Assembly: GCF_902364365.1 (NCBI RefSeq)
Contig: NZ_CABJDN010000013.1
Span: forward strand, 62,001-126,000
DNA from: Bacteroides intestinalis
GTDB lineage: Bacteria > Bacteroidota > Bacteroidia > Bacteroidales > Bacteroidaceae
Direction: 5' to 3'
DNA length: 64,000 nucleotides
Part shown: piece by piece, positions 43,413-52,949 of the stretch
Position numbering within the stretch: position 1 is the first letter of the stretch
Layout: every line of letters starts with the position of its first letter
Made by a program: the position numbers and the translations under genes
The notes under the pieces: generated by a model
Database searches by the model: none
What the model was told of the DNA's origin: nothing
What the model saw: only the letters and a program-made list of their open reading frames with translations

Positions 43413-45920
43413 TCACCGATTCACCACAAAATTACGTATTTGGCACCCCATCCTCTCCCCTCTAGCTACACGCAAGCACAGCGTATGGCGACCGGGCGCA
43501 AGTTCCGTCTCCAGCATATACACCCAAGGAATATACAAATTCCCGCTCCAACTCGTAAATGTATCCAGACTCTTGAACGGCACCCCATCCACACTATACT
43601 CCAATACACAAGCCTGCGGACCGGCCGCACAAAAGATGCCCACCGCACGACCTTCGAAAGCGAACGAAAGACTGGCTCCGGCACGATCCGTCACCAACAT
43701 CGGAACATTCACAAATCCCTTACGAGTGTTTCCCTTCACCTTAGGCGTCCAGTCCTCCACAACCCGCCAACCGTTCAACTGCTTCGCTGAACGAATGTCC
43801 ACAAACGCACCTTTATCATAAGAATAACGATCTATCGGTTTCTCCGGCACCTCATGCGCCCGGACCGCCGCCCCGGCCACACGGGCGCCCCACTCAAGGT
43901 CGAAAAGTCGATTAATAGCTGCCGCATAATACCTGTGCCCCCGCCAAGCTGGATGAGTCCCTCCGAATTCTTTCCAGTCGAACTCACCGTCGCGTATCCG
44001 TTGTGCTACCTCTTCCGCCAGGTTGATGGAAGAAATATAATAATGATTAGCCACAGCCTCATGGCTCATAATCACCTGCGGCTGCACTCCCTTGTCCAGC
44101 AACGGGATGAACGGGTCGTAAATAAAATGAAGCATCACAACGTCCATCTCCGGACTGACCGTGCGGGCATGGCGAACCACGCCCTCCATACCACGTATCT
44201 GCCCGATATAGTCGAAACCGTTCGTATCATCGTTCACCGCTGCCTCAACAAACAACAGATCGGGTACTCCCCGTTGCAACACATCGTTTTCAAAGCGGAA
44301 AGCATGGGGAGTAGTTCCCGTAGAAGAAATTCCGGCATCGACGAAGGTAAATTCTGTTTCAGGAAAGCGTTGGCGCAAATCCTCCTGTATCATATTCCGC
44401 CACCCACGCATCTCCGTAATGGAGCCGCCCAAGAAAGCGACACAACCCTTTTTCTCTTTCGTAAACTTCAAATAAGAGTTGGCAAGGCTACCACGCTGGT
44501 GAATCACCTGTTTCTTCTGATAATCCGGCTGGTTACGGACGATAAAATCGATCACAGGCTCCGGGTTATCCAGACTGTGAGGGTGATGGTCACAACCGGG
44601 TTTCAGAATGATTTCGACATTACCACCCAAAGCACGATAGCGTTCGGCAGCAATCTTCATATGCCGTTCATAAGGCACCGTCTTGTCGCTATCACCGCAA
44701 ACTCCCATCACCGGAATACCTGCGGCAACCAGCGGAGCCAGATTGTCAATCGGGTTTCCCTTGAAGTCCTTTGCCGTCTCATCCGTCAGCCCCCACTCCG
44801 TCAGAAAGCCTTTCCAGAAATCACGTTCCCAATTCTCGGCGAAGTAAAGCATATCACAAACCGGAGCATCCACATAAATACAGGCCACCTTATCCGGATT
44901 CTTTGCCGCCCAGTTGAACGCAAACAGTCCGCCGCGACTGAAACCCTCCAGCGTCACCTTCGGAGAGAGGCGGTAATACCTGCGCATCACCTCATAGAAA
45001 TCGCTTCCCAGACGCTGCGCACGCGGACTTCCGTACAGATGCGTCAAGTCGTAGTACACCACATGGAATCCTTCCTCCAACAAAGCCTTATCTACCGAAG
45101 GGAAAGCCCCGAAGAACGCAGGACGCCATATCCAAGGACGCCCCTCGGCCACCTTGCGGGGAGCAACCACAATGGCCCGGCGAGCATTACAGAAAAAATC
45201 GTAACGGTCGAAACCCTCCCACTCTGACTTCTTGCCCGGAAAAGCCTGTTCGGTGACGATCTCCGGCGCCTCGTTGCCGGTCAGCGTACGATAAAGCTCG
45301 CCGGCTATCAGGGCCGCCCCCTGTTCGTTGGGGTGGATGCCGTCTGTATAGTAATCGGGATACGGTTTCAGAAGCGCGTAAAGATCTACAACAGGCAAGT
45401 GACGCTTCTTTGCAACGCGGCGTATCACGGGGATGATGCCATTCGTTATCACACTGTCGTTGATGCCGAAATTCCGTTTCACGGCCGGCACAGGGAGGCA
45501 CAGATATATCTTAGGTTTGGAAGGCAAATCCTGAAGAATATCCAGCATCTCCGTCAGGTCTTTTCCGAAATCCTTTCCGTAACGCCAGTTCCAGGGCTTG
45601 CTGTCATTCGTCCCCAACTTAATGGTAACGATGTCCGGCTGAAACGCCAGCAGGTCGCGGAACTTCTGCTCGTGCATGTACGGATGATCTCCCTTATTCA
45701 GCATCACGCGGGCGCTGATTCCGAAATTGCGCACATCGTACCCCTCGCCCAAAAGCTGGGAAAGCAATCCCGGATAACTGTTCTGAAACTGATTTTTAAT
45801 TCCCGAGCCGTAAGTGATACTATTGCCCACACAGGCAATCTTTACCGGCTTCTTTTCTTGCGCCACCGCCCACAGGCTGAACAGGCACAGGAAAAGCAAA
45901 AGAGTGTTTTTCTTGTTCAT
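43413..45920 (-). CDS. Secreted multidomain hydrolase: SGNH + alpha/beta hydrolase + SGNH
   Basis: This 835-residue protein has a signal peptide (MNKKNTLLLFLCLFSLWAVAQ). Domain 1 (about 25-215) is an SGNH esterase with nucleophile S34 in VGNSITYG, LGTNDSKPW, and DGIHPNEQG with Asp and His. Domain 2 (about 235-470) is an alpha/beta hydrolase with the nucleophile elbow GFSRGG near 325 and CDHHPHSL. Domain 3 (about 485-700) is a second SGNH esterase with LGGSITEMRGW near 500 and GGTHPAWRGH. A C-terminal beta domain ends the protein. It is probably a periplasmic deacetylase of glycans. It has its own promoter. Confidence 0.85.
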   Translation of the reverse strand: MNKKNTLLLFLCLFSLWAVAQEKKPVKIACVGNSITYGSGIKNQFQNSYPGLLSQLLGEGYDVRNFGISARVMLNKGDHPYMHEQKFRDLLAFQPDIVTIKLGTNDSKPWNWRYGKDFGKDLTEMLDILQDLPSKPKIYLCLPVPAVKRNFGINDSVITNGIIPVIRRVAKKRHLPVVDLYALLKPYPDYYTDGIHPNEQGAALIAGELYRTLTGNEAPEIVTEQAFPGKKSEWEGFDRYDFFCNARRAIVVAPRKVAEGRPWIWRPAFFGAFPSVDKALLEEGFHVVYYDLTHLYGSPRAQRLGSDFYEVMRRYYRLSPKVTLEGFSRGGLFAFNWAAKNPDKVACIYVDAPVCDMLYFAENWERDFWKGFLTEWGLTDETAKDFKGNPIDNLAPLVAAGIPVMGVCGDSDKTVPYERHMKIAAERYRALGGNVEIILKPGCDHHPHSLDNPEPVIDFIVRNQPDYQKKQVIHQRGSLANSYLKFTKEKKGCVAFLGGSITEMRGWRNMIQEDLRQRFPETEFTFVDAGISSTGTTPHAFRFENDVLQRGVPDLLFVEAAVNDDTNGFDYIGQIRGMEGVVRHARTVSPEMDVVMLHFIYDPFIPLLDKGVQPQVIMSHEAVANHYYISSINLAEEVAQRIRDGEFDWKEFGGTHPAWRGHRYYAAAINRLFDLEWGARVAGAAVRAHEVPEKPIDRYSYDKGAFVDIRSAKQLNGWRVVEDWTPKVKGNTRKGFVNVPMLVTDRAGASLSFAFEGRAVGIFCAAGPQACVLEYSVDGVPFKSLDTFTSWSGNLYIPWVYMLETELAPGRHTLCLRVARGERMGCQIRNFVVNR

Positions 45921-45963
45921 GGTATCTTTATTTAATTACGTTTCATAGCATTTTTGACGATCG

Positions 45964-45996
45964 CAAAGATACATTTTTTTAAAAGACAGAACCAAA
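45964..45996 (-). promoter_or_regulatory. Promoter of the multidomain hydrolase gene
   Basis: On the minus strand TTTG (45993-45996) and TATCTTTG (45964-45971) are 21 bp apart, fitting the Bacteroides consensus. The start codon is 43 bp further on. Confidence 0.7.
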
Positions 45997-46035
45997 TCCC
46001 CTCCAAAATGTTATCCAAGCCTAAACCTACAGAAA

Positions 46036-47004
46036 ATGAAAAGATTAATGTTATTTGCAGCCATCGCCCTGTTCATGGCGAGTTGCGTAAAAGACGACGA
46101 CTGTCTCAAGGCAGTAGTAGACGCCAACGCACTGATCACCCCCAAACTATACGCCACAGTGGAGAACAGTAGCAACACCCAGAGTCCCATGACCGGCATA
46201 TTGACCGTCGCCCCCTGCCAGCCCAACAGCGCCATTTATTTCGGCAACTACGTGGAAGGTAAACTAACCCCCTTCGACGGATATTACAATGTGAAGAACG
46301 GAAACTTCTACCAGGAAGCCATCAACCGCGAAATTTCTCTTCCGGCAGGTCCCTACAACATGGTATACTGGGGAACACCCAAGTACGAAACACCCATTTA
46401 TGCCAATCCCGCGGTGAGAGAGCCCGTCTACATCATCGGTCAGGACATGTCAAAGCAGACATTCAGTATGCTCAAAATGAGTAAGGATACCACTTACTAT
46501 CCTGTATTCGACATGGTCTATGCCGTAAAAGCCACAAACATCGGCACCGAAAACCTCAGTGCAGCCCTGAAGCGGACAGTAGCCGGACTGAAAGTGATAG
46601 TAAAGGATAGGAATAACGGCATCCTCAGCGCAAGTATCGACAGCATGTATGTACACGTCACCGGAATTTCCACTGCACTGAATTTCTACACCGCACAGCC
46701 CGTGCCGACAACAGGAACCGTTGCCTTCCCGCTGATACGTTCAACAGATGGCACCCAAATGAGCAATGCAACCGTCATGCTCTTCCCCTCCATCGGAAAA
46801 CCGGTATTCAAGCTATTCATCCTGTTGAAGAATGGTACGGTGAAAAGTTTCCAGCAATCCCTGGAAACCCCAATGACAGCCAACACCAAGCTAACACTGA
46901 CTCTCACACTGGGCGACATCTTTTCAGAAGAGTCGTCCGGGAGTTTCACCATCGAAAATTGGAATGAGCAGAACCAAACAATCGACGTCCCGAGCCTGGA
47001 TTGA
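46036..47004 (+). CDS. Lipoprotein, FimB/Mfa2-family fimbrial-anchor-like
   Basis: This 322-residue lipoprotein has lipobox MASC after a short signal (MKRLMLFAAIALFMASC) and an Asp-rich start (VKDDD). Two beta-rich domains follow. The pattern of the FimB/Mfa2 family (fimbrial anchors of Bacteroidota) fits: an N-terminal lipid anchor, LPAGPYNMVYWG and a C-terminal domain ending in TIENWNEQ. No fimbrial tip or major subunit gene is beside it. It starts 115 bp from the divergent hydrolase gene. Assignment to this family is my best reading, not certain. Confidence 0.5.
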   Translation: MKRLMLFAAIALFMASCVKDDDCLKAVVDANALITPKLYATVENSSNTQSPMTGILTVAPCQPNSAIYFGNYVEGKLTPFDGYYNVKNGNFYQEAINREISLPAGPYNMVYWGTPKYETPIYANPAVREPVYIIGQDMSKQTFSMLKMSKDTTYYPVFDMVYAVKATNIGTENLSAALKRTVAGLKVIVKDRNNGILSASIDSMYVHVTGISTALNFYTAQPVPTTGTVAFPLIRSTDGTQMSNATVMLFPSIGKPVFKLFILLKNGTVKSFQQSLETPMTANTKLTLTLTLGDIFSEESSGSFTIENWNEQNQTIDVPSLD

Positions 47005-47074
47005 CCGACCGACAGGAAAGACTTCCCCCACCCGGGTAAAGCCTCTTTCCTGTTGCTACAAATTAGAGATATTT

Positions 47075-49402
47075 TTATGGGAGAATAGAACGGTGTGCTC
47101 CCATCTTCTCGTAGGGCAGCGTAAACCAGAAAGTAGAGCCTTTACCTAACTCAGACGCCACTCCTATCTCGCCTTTGAGTTCCTTCACGATATTCTGTGA
47201 AATAGCCAGTCCAAGTCCCGTTCCCTGCTTGAAAGAATCAAGCTTTACAAAACGGTTGAATATATCCGCCACCTTTTCAGGAGGGATACCAGTACCGGTA
47301 TCTGTCACAAAGAAGCGTATATAGCCACCTTTCGGTTCTTCGTACCCGAACGTGATACTCCCGGTATTCGTAAACTTCATGGCATTACTGATGAAGTTAT
47401 TCAGCACCTGGGTAATTCTGCGCTGGTCGGTATACAAAAGCAGCCCCTCCAGTGGTGTCACCGCACATATAGTAACATTCGCATTCGGTTGCCTCATTCT
47501 GGCAGCCTGCTCTATTTCAGATAACATCTTATTTACGTCTATATTTGCATAGACATATTCCAGTGTACCGGCTTCTATCTTTGATAAATCCAGGATGTCA
47601 TTGATCAGTTGCAATAATATATCATTGTTTTTGCTAATGATACTGAGGTATTCCGTCCGCTCTTCTTCCGATACATCTTCGGCCAGTATGCTCGAAAAAC
47701 CTACTATTGCATTGAGCGGAGTACGTATTTCATGGCTCATATTAGCCAGAAAAGCTGATTTTACACGATTGGACTCTTCAGCCTCTTCTTTAGCCAGACG
47801 CAGTTTACGTTCCAGAATCTTCTGGTCTGTAATATCCCAGGCTGTATAGAGAATCCACTTACGTCCATCGGAGAATGAAACTATATTATTATTCTGGAAA
47901 GTAAACCGTTCCTCGTTCTTATTCGTAAAGAAACGCCTGGTACCGGATTGGGCAATTCCCGTTCTTACCAATTCTTCATCTTCTTTCCTGATCATCGTTG
48001 CAGCCTCAGGCATTATATCGAAATCAGTTCTTCCAATCGCCTCCTTAGCCGGATATTCAAAGAGCTCTTCAGCCTTTTTATTTATAAAAGTATAACGCAT
48101 ATCATTATCGACATCCTTCACCTTGGCTGCAATAGGAAGGTTGTCGAGAATATTTTCAAGCAAATGCAGATGCTCTTGCCACTCCGTTTCTCTCACTTTT
48201 TTGATACGCTTGTGCATAAAGTAAAATAGCAGGAGTACAATAGCAGTGCCCAATACAATCACAACATAAATTATATTCTTCTGGATAAAACTGGGCGGAA
48301 CATCACAATAAACCGCATTTTTAGGAAAGTGATCTAATGCAACTCCCTTGTCAAGCAGTGTCTGGTAATTAAGATAGGTATTGGGCGTACCGGCAACAAC
48401 CGTTTTCGCCTCGTATGTACCATCCTTTTTCAATGCACTTCTGATTTCACTGATGACTGCACTTTCAACATCGGTACTACCGATATAATGTCCACCGGCA
48501 AATAAGGCATGTCCCCTCGTGAACTGGTCAGACAACGAGAATACCGGCTTTTTAACTATACCGGAAATATAAGAATGCATTCTCTCATCAGGATAATACT
48601 TTTCAGACAAATTCTGACCGGCCACATTCACCCATGAACAGTAGATAATACCTGTCTCTTTACCACATTCACTAATCATGCGGAGCATTGTTTCTGTATT
48701 TGTCTGAGGATATGTAATAAATTCCATATCCAAATCAGAAAAGTATTGCTGATGTGTTTCTTCTGCTTTTTTCCGAATTAGAGAACAGATAAATCTGTCA
48801 TCCGATAACAAGACAACCTTTTTCATTTCAGGAGTAATCTCCTTCATCAATTCTATGGTTTCTTTAATACAAACAGGAATATTTATGGCAGTCACATTAT
48901 ACCGCTCCAGCATTTCCGGCCTAGTGATAATCTGATCTTCAGGTATATATTCGCCATTGTAGTACTTATTTATATCAGCCGACGTATGCGGCATCGAGTG
49001 GCAAATAATTGTAGGTACTCCTTTCCAGTTAGTGTCAAAAAGCGGTTTGCAAACGTACCATCCCGGATCGCCTACAAATATGACGGCTTGGGGAGGCACA
49101 GAATATTTATCCTTTAGATAATCAACCTTCTGATCTATTTCCTGTTGATTATTGAAATGCCATGTTGTGAGAGTCTCCAAATATACCTTCACTGAATTTT
49201 CTTCATTGAATGCCTTTTCTACAGTTTCAAGTAAATCATAAGCCCATTTCTCACGAAAAGTGGAAGAACTGATAAGAACAATATACTCTTGATCTTTTGT
49301 ATCAGCCATCGTCTTGGGCACCAGAAATAAACAAGCGAGAATAGCAACCGCAAGTATTCGAAATGTCAAAGGGGGATACAGAAATGTATTCTGATTTGGC
49401 AT
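47075..49402 (-). CDS. Sensor histidine kinase with periplasmic substrate-binding-like sensor
   Basis: This 775-residue membrane kinase has an N-terminal signal/helix ([26 protein letters not shown]), a periplasmic domain of about 330 residues resembling ABC-transporter binding proteins ([32 protein letters not shown]), and one membrane helix near 376-396. A PAS domain ([20 protein letters not shown], ending [11 protein letters not shown]), a HisKA domain with the phosphorylated His in [17 protein letters not shown] near 554, and a HATPase domain ([41 protein letters not shown]) follow. There is no receiver domain and no regulator gene next to it. The ligand is unknown. Confidence 0.93.
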   Translation of the reverse strand: MPNQNTFLYPPLTFRILAVAILACLFLVPKTMADTKDQEYIVLISSSTFREKWAYDLLETVEKAFNEENSVKVYLETLTTWHFNNQQEIDQKVDYLKDKYSVPPQAVIFVGDPGWYVCKPLFDTNWKGVPTIICHSMPHTSADINKYYNGEYIPEDQIITRPEMLERYNVTAINIPVCIKETIELMKEITPEMKKVVLLSDDRFICSLIRKKAEETHQQYFSDLDMEFITYPQTNTETMLRMISECGKETGIIYCSWVNVAGQNLSEKYYPDERMHSYISGIVKKPVFSLSDQFTRGHALFAGGHYIGSTDVESAVISEIRSALKKDGTYEAKTVVAGTPNTYLNYQTLLDKGVALDHFPKNAVYCDVPPSFIQKNIIYVVIVLGTAIVLLLFYFMHKRIKKVRETEWQEHLHLLENILDNLPIAAKVKDVDNDMRYTFINKKAEELFEYPAKEAIGRTDFDIMPEAATMIRKEDEELVRTGIAQSGTRRFFTNKNEERFTFQNNNIVSFSDGRKWILYTAWDITDQKILERKLRLAKEEAEESNRVKSAFLANMSHEIRTPLNAIVGFSSILAEDVSEEERTEYLSIISKNNDILLQLINDILDLSKIEAGTLEYVYANIDVNKMLSEIEQAARMRQPNANVTICAVTPLEGLLLYTDQRRITQVLNNFISNAMKFTNTGSITFGYEEPKGGYIRFFVTDTGTGIPPEKVADIFNRFVKLDSFKQGTGLGLAISQNIVKELKGEIGVASELGKGSTFWFTLPYEKMGAHRSILP

Positions 49403-49454
49403 ATTGGATAAATATTAAAATATAAAATGGCAAAAGCTTCTCAACTATCCTTGG

Positions 49455-49462
49455 CAAAGTTA
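49455..49462 (-). promoter_or_regulatory. -7 promoter element of the sensor kinase gene
   Basis: The minus strand reads TAACTTTG, matching TAnnTTTG, 53 bp before the ATG at 49402. The rest of the 49463-49750 space shows no gene. Confidence 0.5.
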
Positions 49463-49750
49463 GGAAAAAATAAATGCCAAAGAAATATCCAATGACAAAT
49501 TCGAATATTACGTTCATCTTTTTGTTGTTTATATCCGCATTGAACACTATTTGTGATATAGGATCAAGTATGACGCTGATGAAATAGAAAAAAGTGTCGC
49601 ATTTATAACTTGAACTCAAGCTTACTACAATATATGGTATTCATTGGTTTTCCATCGATTGCCCGTCCTTTGAACGATTAATGAAGTGGTACAAGAACTG
49701 TAACATTTAATCTATCAGCAAACCAACGAGTTACGAGGAGTGGAAAAGAA

Positions 49751-49782
49751 AAGCGGAGAGAGTTTTTCAACTTTCTCCGCTT
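49751..49782 (-). terminator. Original terminator of tRNA-Leu, displaced by the insertion
   Basis: AAGCGGAGAGAGTT (49751-49764) pairs with AACTTTCTCCGCTT (49769-49782) with one mismatch around TTTC. On the minus strand it is followed by T-rich CTTTTCCA. It lies 2 bp before the displaced copy of the tRNA-Leu 3' end, where a tRNA terminator belongs. Confidence 0.75.
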
Positions 49783-49784
49783 CA

Positions 49785-49797
49785 GTACCCAGACCCG
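49785..49797. other. Attachment site copy, left end of the element
   Basis: GTACCCAGACCCG is identical to the 3'-end sequence of tRNA-Leu at 58811-58823. The integrase remnant begins about 200 bp inside. A tRNA-end duplication flanking an integrase is the usual footprint of tyrosine-recombinase integration. Confidence 0.8.
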
Positions 49798-50003
49798 CAT
49801 TTGAAATATTAAATATCAATAGCTGGGAACAAATTCAATTCACAGACAAATAATGTGTATTTCAGTGTGTATTAGTAGATTATAAGCAACAACGAATGGG
49901 ATTAAATTTAATGAGATTGAATTTATTTCGGGATAATTGGGAACATTTTGGGGAACAATTCATTAACTTTGCAGTATTCAATCCAGAAATAAAATTGAAG
50001 ATT

Positions 50004-50484
50004 ATGAAAGTGACTGCATTTATACGGAAAGTTGCCAAAAAGAACGATGTAGATACTAAGGTTACTATCTATTTTCGTTTGCGTGATGGAAAAAAGGACA
50101 TCAAGGCAGCAAGCGAACTTGTTATCAGCCCGAACCATTGGAGTGTTGAGCGACAGGGCTATAAAGACCGTATAGCTTTGGTGCCGGAAAACGAGAAGAT
50201 GGACTTGAACCATAAAGTGCAGGCATTGACACAAATGATTGAAAAGGAATACAAGGAGGATGCAGGAAGTGAATGGCTCGGGAAAGTCATAGACAAATTC
50301 CAATCATCCCGAAAAGTACAAGACAGAAGAAGAGCTGGCAATAGAGAATCCACCTACTTTTGCCGAACTTTTCGATGAGTTTTTGGAGAAACATAGTCTT
50401 TCGGAGGTAAGAAAGAAGAACTTCCGTGTAGTAAAAAGGGCTCTCATGCGCTATAGCAGCCGACAAGGAATATTATATGCCTGA
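50004..50484 (+). pseudogene. Tyrosine integrase remnant (arm-binding and part of core-binding domain)
   Basis: The start at 50004 (MKVTAFIRKVAKKNDVDTKV) follows a TAACTTTG -7 motif at 49964-49971. The arm-type DNA-binding domain of Bacteroidota integrases is seen (YFRLRDGKKDIKAASELVIS, PNHWSVERQGYKDR). The frame breaks near 50305: the continuation HPEKYKTEEELAIENPPTFA runs in the next frame into a core-binding-domain start (FAELFDEFLEKHSLSEVRKK) and ends at 50484. The catalytic domain with R-H-R-Y is absent. It would have integrated the element at tRNA-Leu. Confidence 0.85.
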
Positions 50485-50541
50485 ACGGGGATATGGTTTG
50501 GGCAGATAGCAGACCATTGTAACATCATAATATCATAGACT

Positions 50542-51160
50542 ATGTACGACAAGAAACAAAACATACATTACTGCACCATACTTTCTGCCGGGCAATGGAA
50601 TTTTCTTTTGGACGGCAAATTCTCCACACATAGGCAGAAGTGCTTGTACAAGCTGATGACCGATGCGGTGCAGGTTGAAACCAGTTATAAAATCAAGGGC
50701 GTTGAGATTGCCTTGGAGGTGGGAGAAGTCGCAGCTTCCGATGTGGAACTGGCGGAATATTTGGGGTGCAACCGAAAGACAATCGGAAAGCTCATAGACA
50801 GCTTTAACAGGCTCGGTATGCTGACCACCCGAACCAACAACCGCACTTCCATACATACCCTGCATTTTCTTACAGGCTGGAATGTCGGTTGTATCCTGAT
50901 AACCAACCCATTATGTCAGGCCATCGGCTATCGCCAAAGGGCAGACCGAGGATGTGCGGATACCTATCCCCGACACATCTTCTTCACGTAGCGAACAATA
51001 TGGAAGTGCGGATAGCGACCAACGGCAAGAATAGGAAACGGACAGCACAAAGTGCGATACATCTACCCTTTCTTCTTCCCTTTGTTTGTCTGAAACTCCA
51101 GACTTGCTACCTCTGAATCTTTTTGCTGAGGATGAAGCGGACAATCCCCATGTCATATGA
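50542..51160 (+). pseudogene. Helix-turn-helix protein of the element, frameshifted with an internal stop
   Basis: The intact first part (MYDKKQNIHYCTILSAGQWN, about 122 residues) contains an HTH (SDVELAEYLGCNRKTIGKLI, then LGMLTTRTNNR), a pattern seen in regulators of Bacteroides mobilizable elements. The open frame runs to 50991, but the sequence after FLTGWNVGCILITNP looks frameshifted: frame +1 from 50909 reads HYVRPSAIAKGQTEDVRIPI, passes a TAG and continues as SETPDLLPLNLFAEDEADN to a stop at 51160. The second frame looks like a natural acidic C-terminus. The frameshift and stop are inferred. Confidence 0.6.
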
Positions 51161-51604
51161 GAATAGACCGTTTGGAAACATTCCCACAGAGAGTCACGAA
51201 AAAAGGCGCAGGACGGCACGAATGGCGATGAAGACTACCAACATAGATGCGAATGACAGACGGACGCAGAAAGCGGAATTTAAAGCGGTACTCCGTTGTC
51301 GTGGTGTGATAGACTGGGCTTGCCCAGATATAGTCCACTATAACTTCTCCGCTACGCTACAAAGTTGTGGGCTCTCCCGAGGGGCTGGGCGTTGCCCCGT
51401 CCCACTCAGGGCGCTGCCCTAAGAACCCGGCAAGGGCGGTCTGCCCTATGCAACCCGACCAAAAAGTGACCCCCTCTTTGGAAACTCCGCTTAGTGGTTT
51501 TCACCCCTAAGAATCCCAAGCTGGAAGTGACCCTCTCCCTGCACCCTCCGATTAAGGCGAAGCCCTAATAAGCCACCAGTGAAACTAAAAAGACAAATAA
51601 ACTC
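51161..51604 (+). other. GC-rich non-coding region upstream of mob, candidate oriT
   Basis: No convincing gene is seen. It holds CTGGGCTTGCCCAG (51315-51328) and three short GC hairpins: GGGC-GTT-GCCC (51387-51397), AGGGC-GCT-GCCCT (51408-51420) and GGGC-GGTCT-GCCC (51434-51446). The position directly before a MobV-type relaxase is where an origin of transfer lies in related elements, so this region is a candidate. A short open stretch from the ATG at 51150 (MSYENRPFGNIPTESHEKRR) may be a gene fragment. Confidence 0.4.
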
Positions 51605-52795
51605 ATGGCACAAAAAACATCAATCAACATAAAGCCCTGCAACGTTGGAAGCAGCGGACCGCATAACAGACGGACAGCGGAATATCTCGCCAATATCCGA
51701 AAGGAAAAACTCTACATACGCACTGACCTCATGGCGAGAAATGAAGCATGGGTAGCACCTGAAATTGGCGATACCTCATTGACTGAATACACCAATCTGA
51801 TAGCCGCAATGGTCAAGGAGAAGACAGGGCGGGCGATGCAGACAAAAGACCGGGAACGGATAAACAAGAAGACGGGCAAGGAGCATTTGGAACGGGAGGA
51901 CTTCATCATCGCCAAGCAAAAGCAGGAAGCCGAACGAGCCAAAGCCGAAAAGGAAGCCGCCATTGCCGCCAAGAAAAAAGCCGAAGCGGAACGTTTGCTT
52001 ATCGAGAAGGAGAACAAAGCAAAAGAGCAGCACCGCCTGTCCCTTGACAGTGAGATTGCCGACAAGGAGAAGTTGCTCAAAGACGAACGCAAGGCAAAAA
52101 TGGACAGCATTTTGGATAGTGTCGGCAGCATTGTAGGGGTCGGCAAATCCGCAGTCGTTGAAAAGGAAAACGCCAGATTGAAAGCCGAGAACGAGCGTAT
52201 CAGGAAAGCCTTTCCCGATGCGGTAAAGAACAAGGTGGAGGAACGGACAAAGGCATTGGTCGAAGAAAAGCGGAAAGCCGAAGCCGAGCGTGACAGGGCA
52301 TTGGAACAGAACCGTTCACTTGCCGCTGAAAGGGACAAGGTGGTCAGGCTACTTGACGAGCAAAAGACTGGCGAACAGCGACGCATCAGTCAGGCGGTTC
52401 TCACAGCTACGGCAGAGAAAGACAAGACTATCCGCCTATTACAAGACGCATTGGAAAACAGCAAGGGAATTTTGAACCTCATAGCCCATATCCTATATAA
52501 AGCAAGCGAGGTATTCAGACGGGCTGTCAATGCGATTATCCATTTCGGTACGGAGCAGCACAAGTCTGTCTTCGCCCCTTCCGAAGCCGCAGACATCAAG
52601 AGCGTGATGCAGGAATACAGGAAAACAACCGAACAGCAAAAGGCAGTTGGAGAATGGTTGTGCGGATATGCCAAAAGCAGAAAGTCTTTTGACGAAATAA
52701 AACATCGCCACACACTTGGTGAGGTGGGCGATGTCGCAGAGGGAGCGTATGATTGGAAGATAGAGAGAACCAACAGCAATGGAATAACAAGATGA
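51605..52795 (+). pseudogene. MobV-type relaxase with in-frame loss of the catalytic middle
   Basis: This 396-residue open frame begins MAQKTSINIKPCNVGSSGPH and has the MobV motif I (HNRR, residues 20-23). At about residue 88-92 the sequence NKKTGKEHLEREDF joins the N-terminal domain directly to the region that follows the catalytic domain in full-length relatives. The Pre/Mob motif with HxDE and PHxH is absent. The rest is a long coiled coil (about 100-290, rich in KAEAER-type heptads) and a C-terminal domain. It cannot nick DNA by the known mechanism. The reading frame is intact, so a protein may still be made. Confidence 0.75.
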
Positions 52796-52882
52796 TTTTA
52801 AAGTGTCTATCGGCCTCTGTAAAGGATAATGATGTGGTTAGTTGTGCTCTATAAATTTATCCGTGAATATGTAGAAAAGGGC

Positions 52883-52923
52883 CTGTAGATAAACTAAAAG
52901 AAAACATTACAGTTTATTTACAG
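52883..52923. repeat. Hairpin between the relaxase and WG-repeat genes
   Basis: Arms 52883-52895 (CTGTAGATAAACT) and 52911-52923 pair with one mismatch. It lies between convergent genes and may end both transcripts. Confidence 0.55.
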
Positions 52924-52949
52924 ACTCTCTACATCAATAGCTCGATGTT

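Noticed and set aside
43854..45227. 457-residue plus-strand ORF
   Set aside because: It is antisense to the multidomain hydrolase, whose motifs are all on the minus strand.
51123..51422. 99-residue ORF before mob
   Set aside because: Its second half is the GC hairpin block and its start lies inside the older HTH-gene frame; at most a gene fragment from 51150.
51712..52386. 224-residue minus-strand ORF opposite mob
   Set aside because: It is the Ser/Phe/Ala-rich shadow of the Lys/Glu/Ala-rich coiled coil of the relaxase gene.
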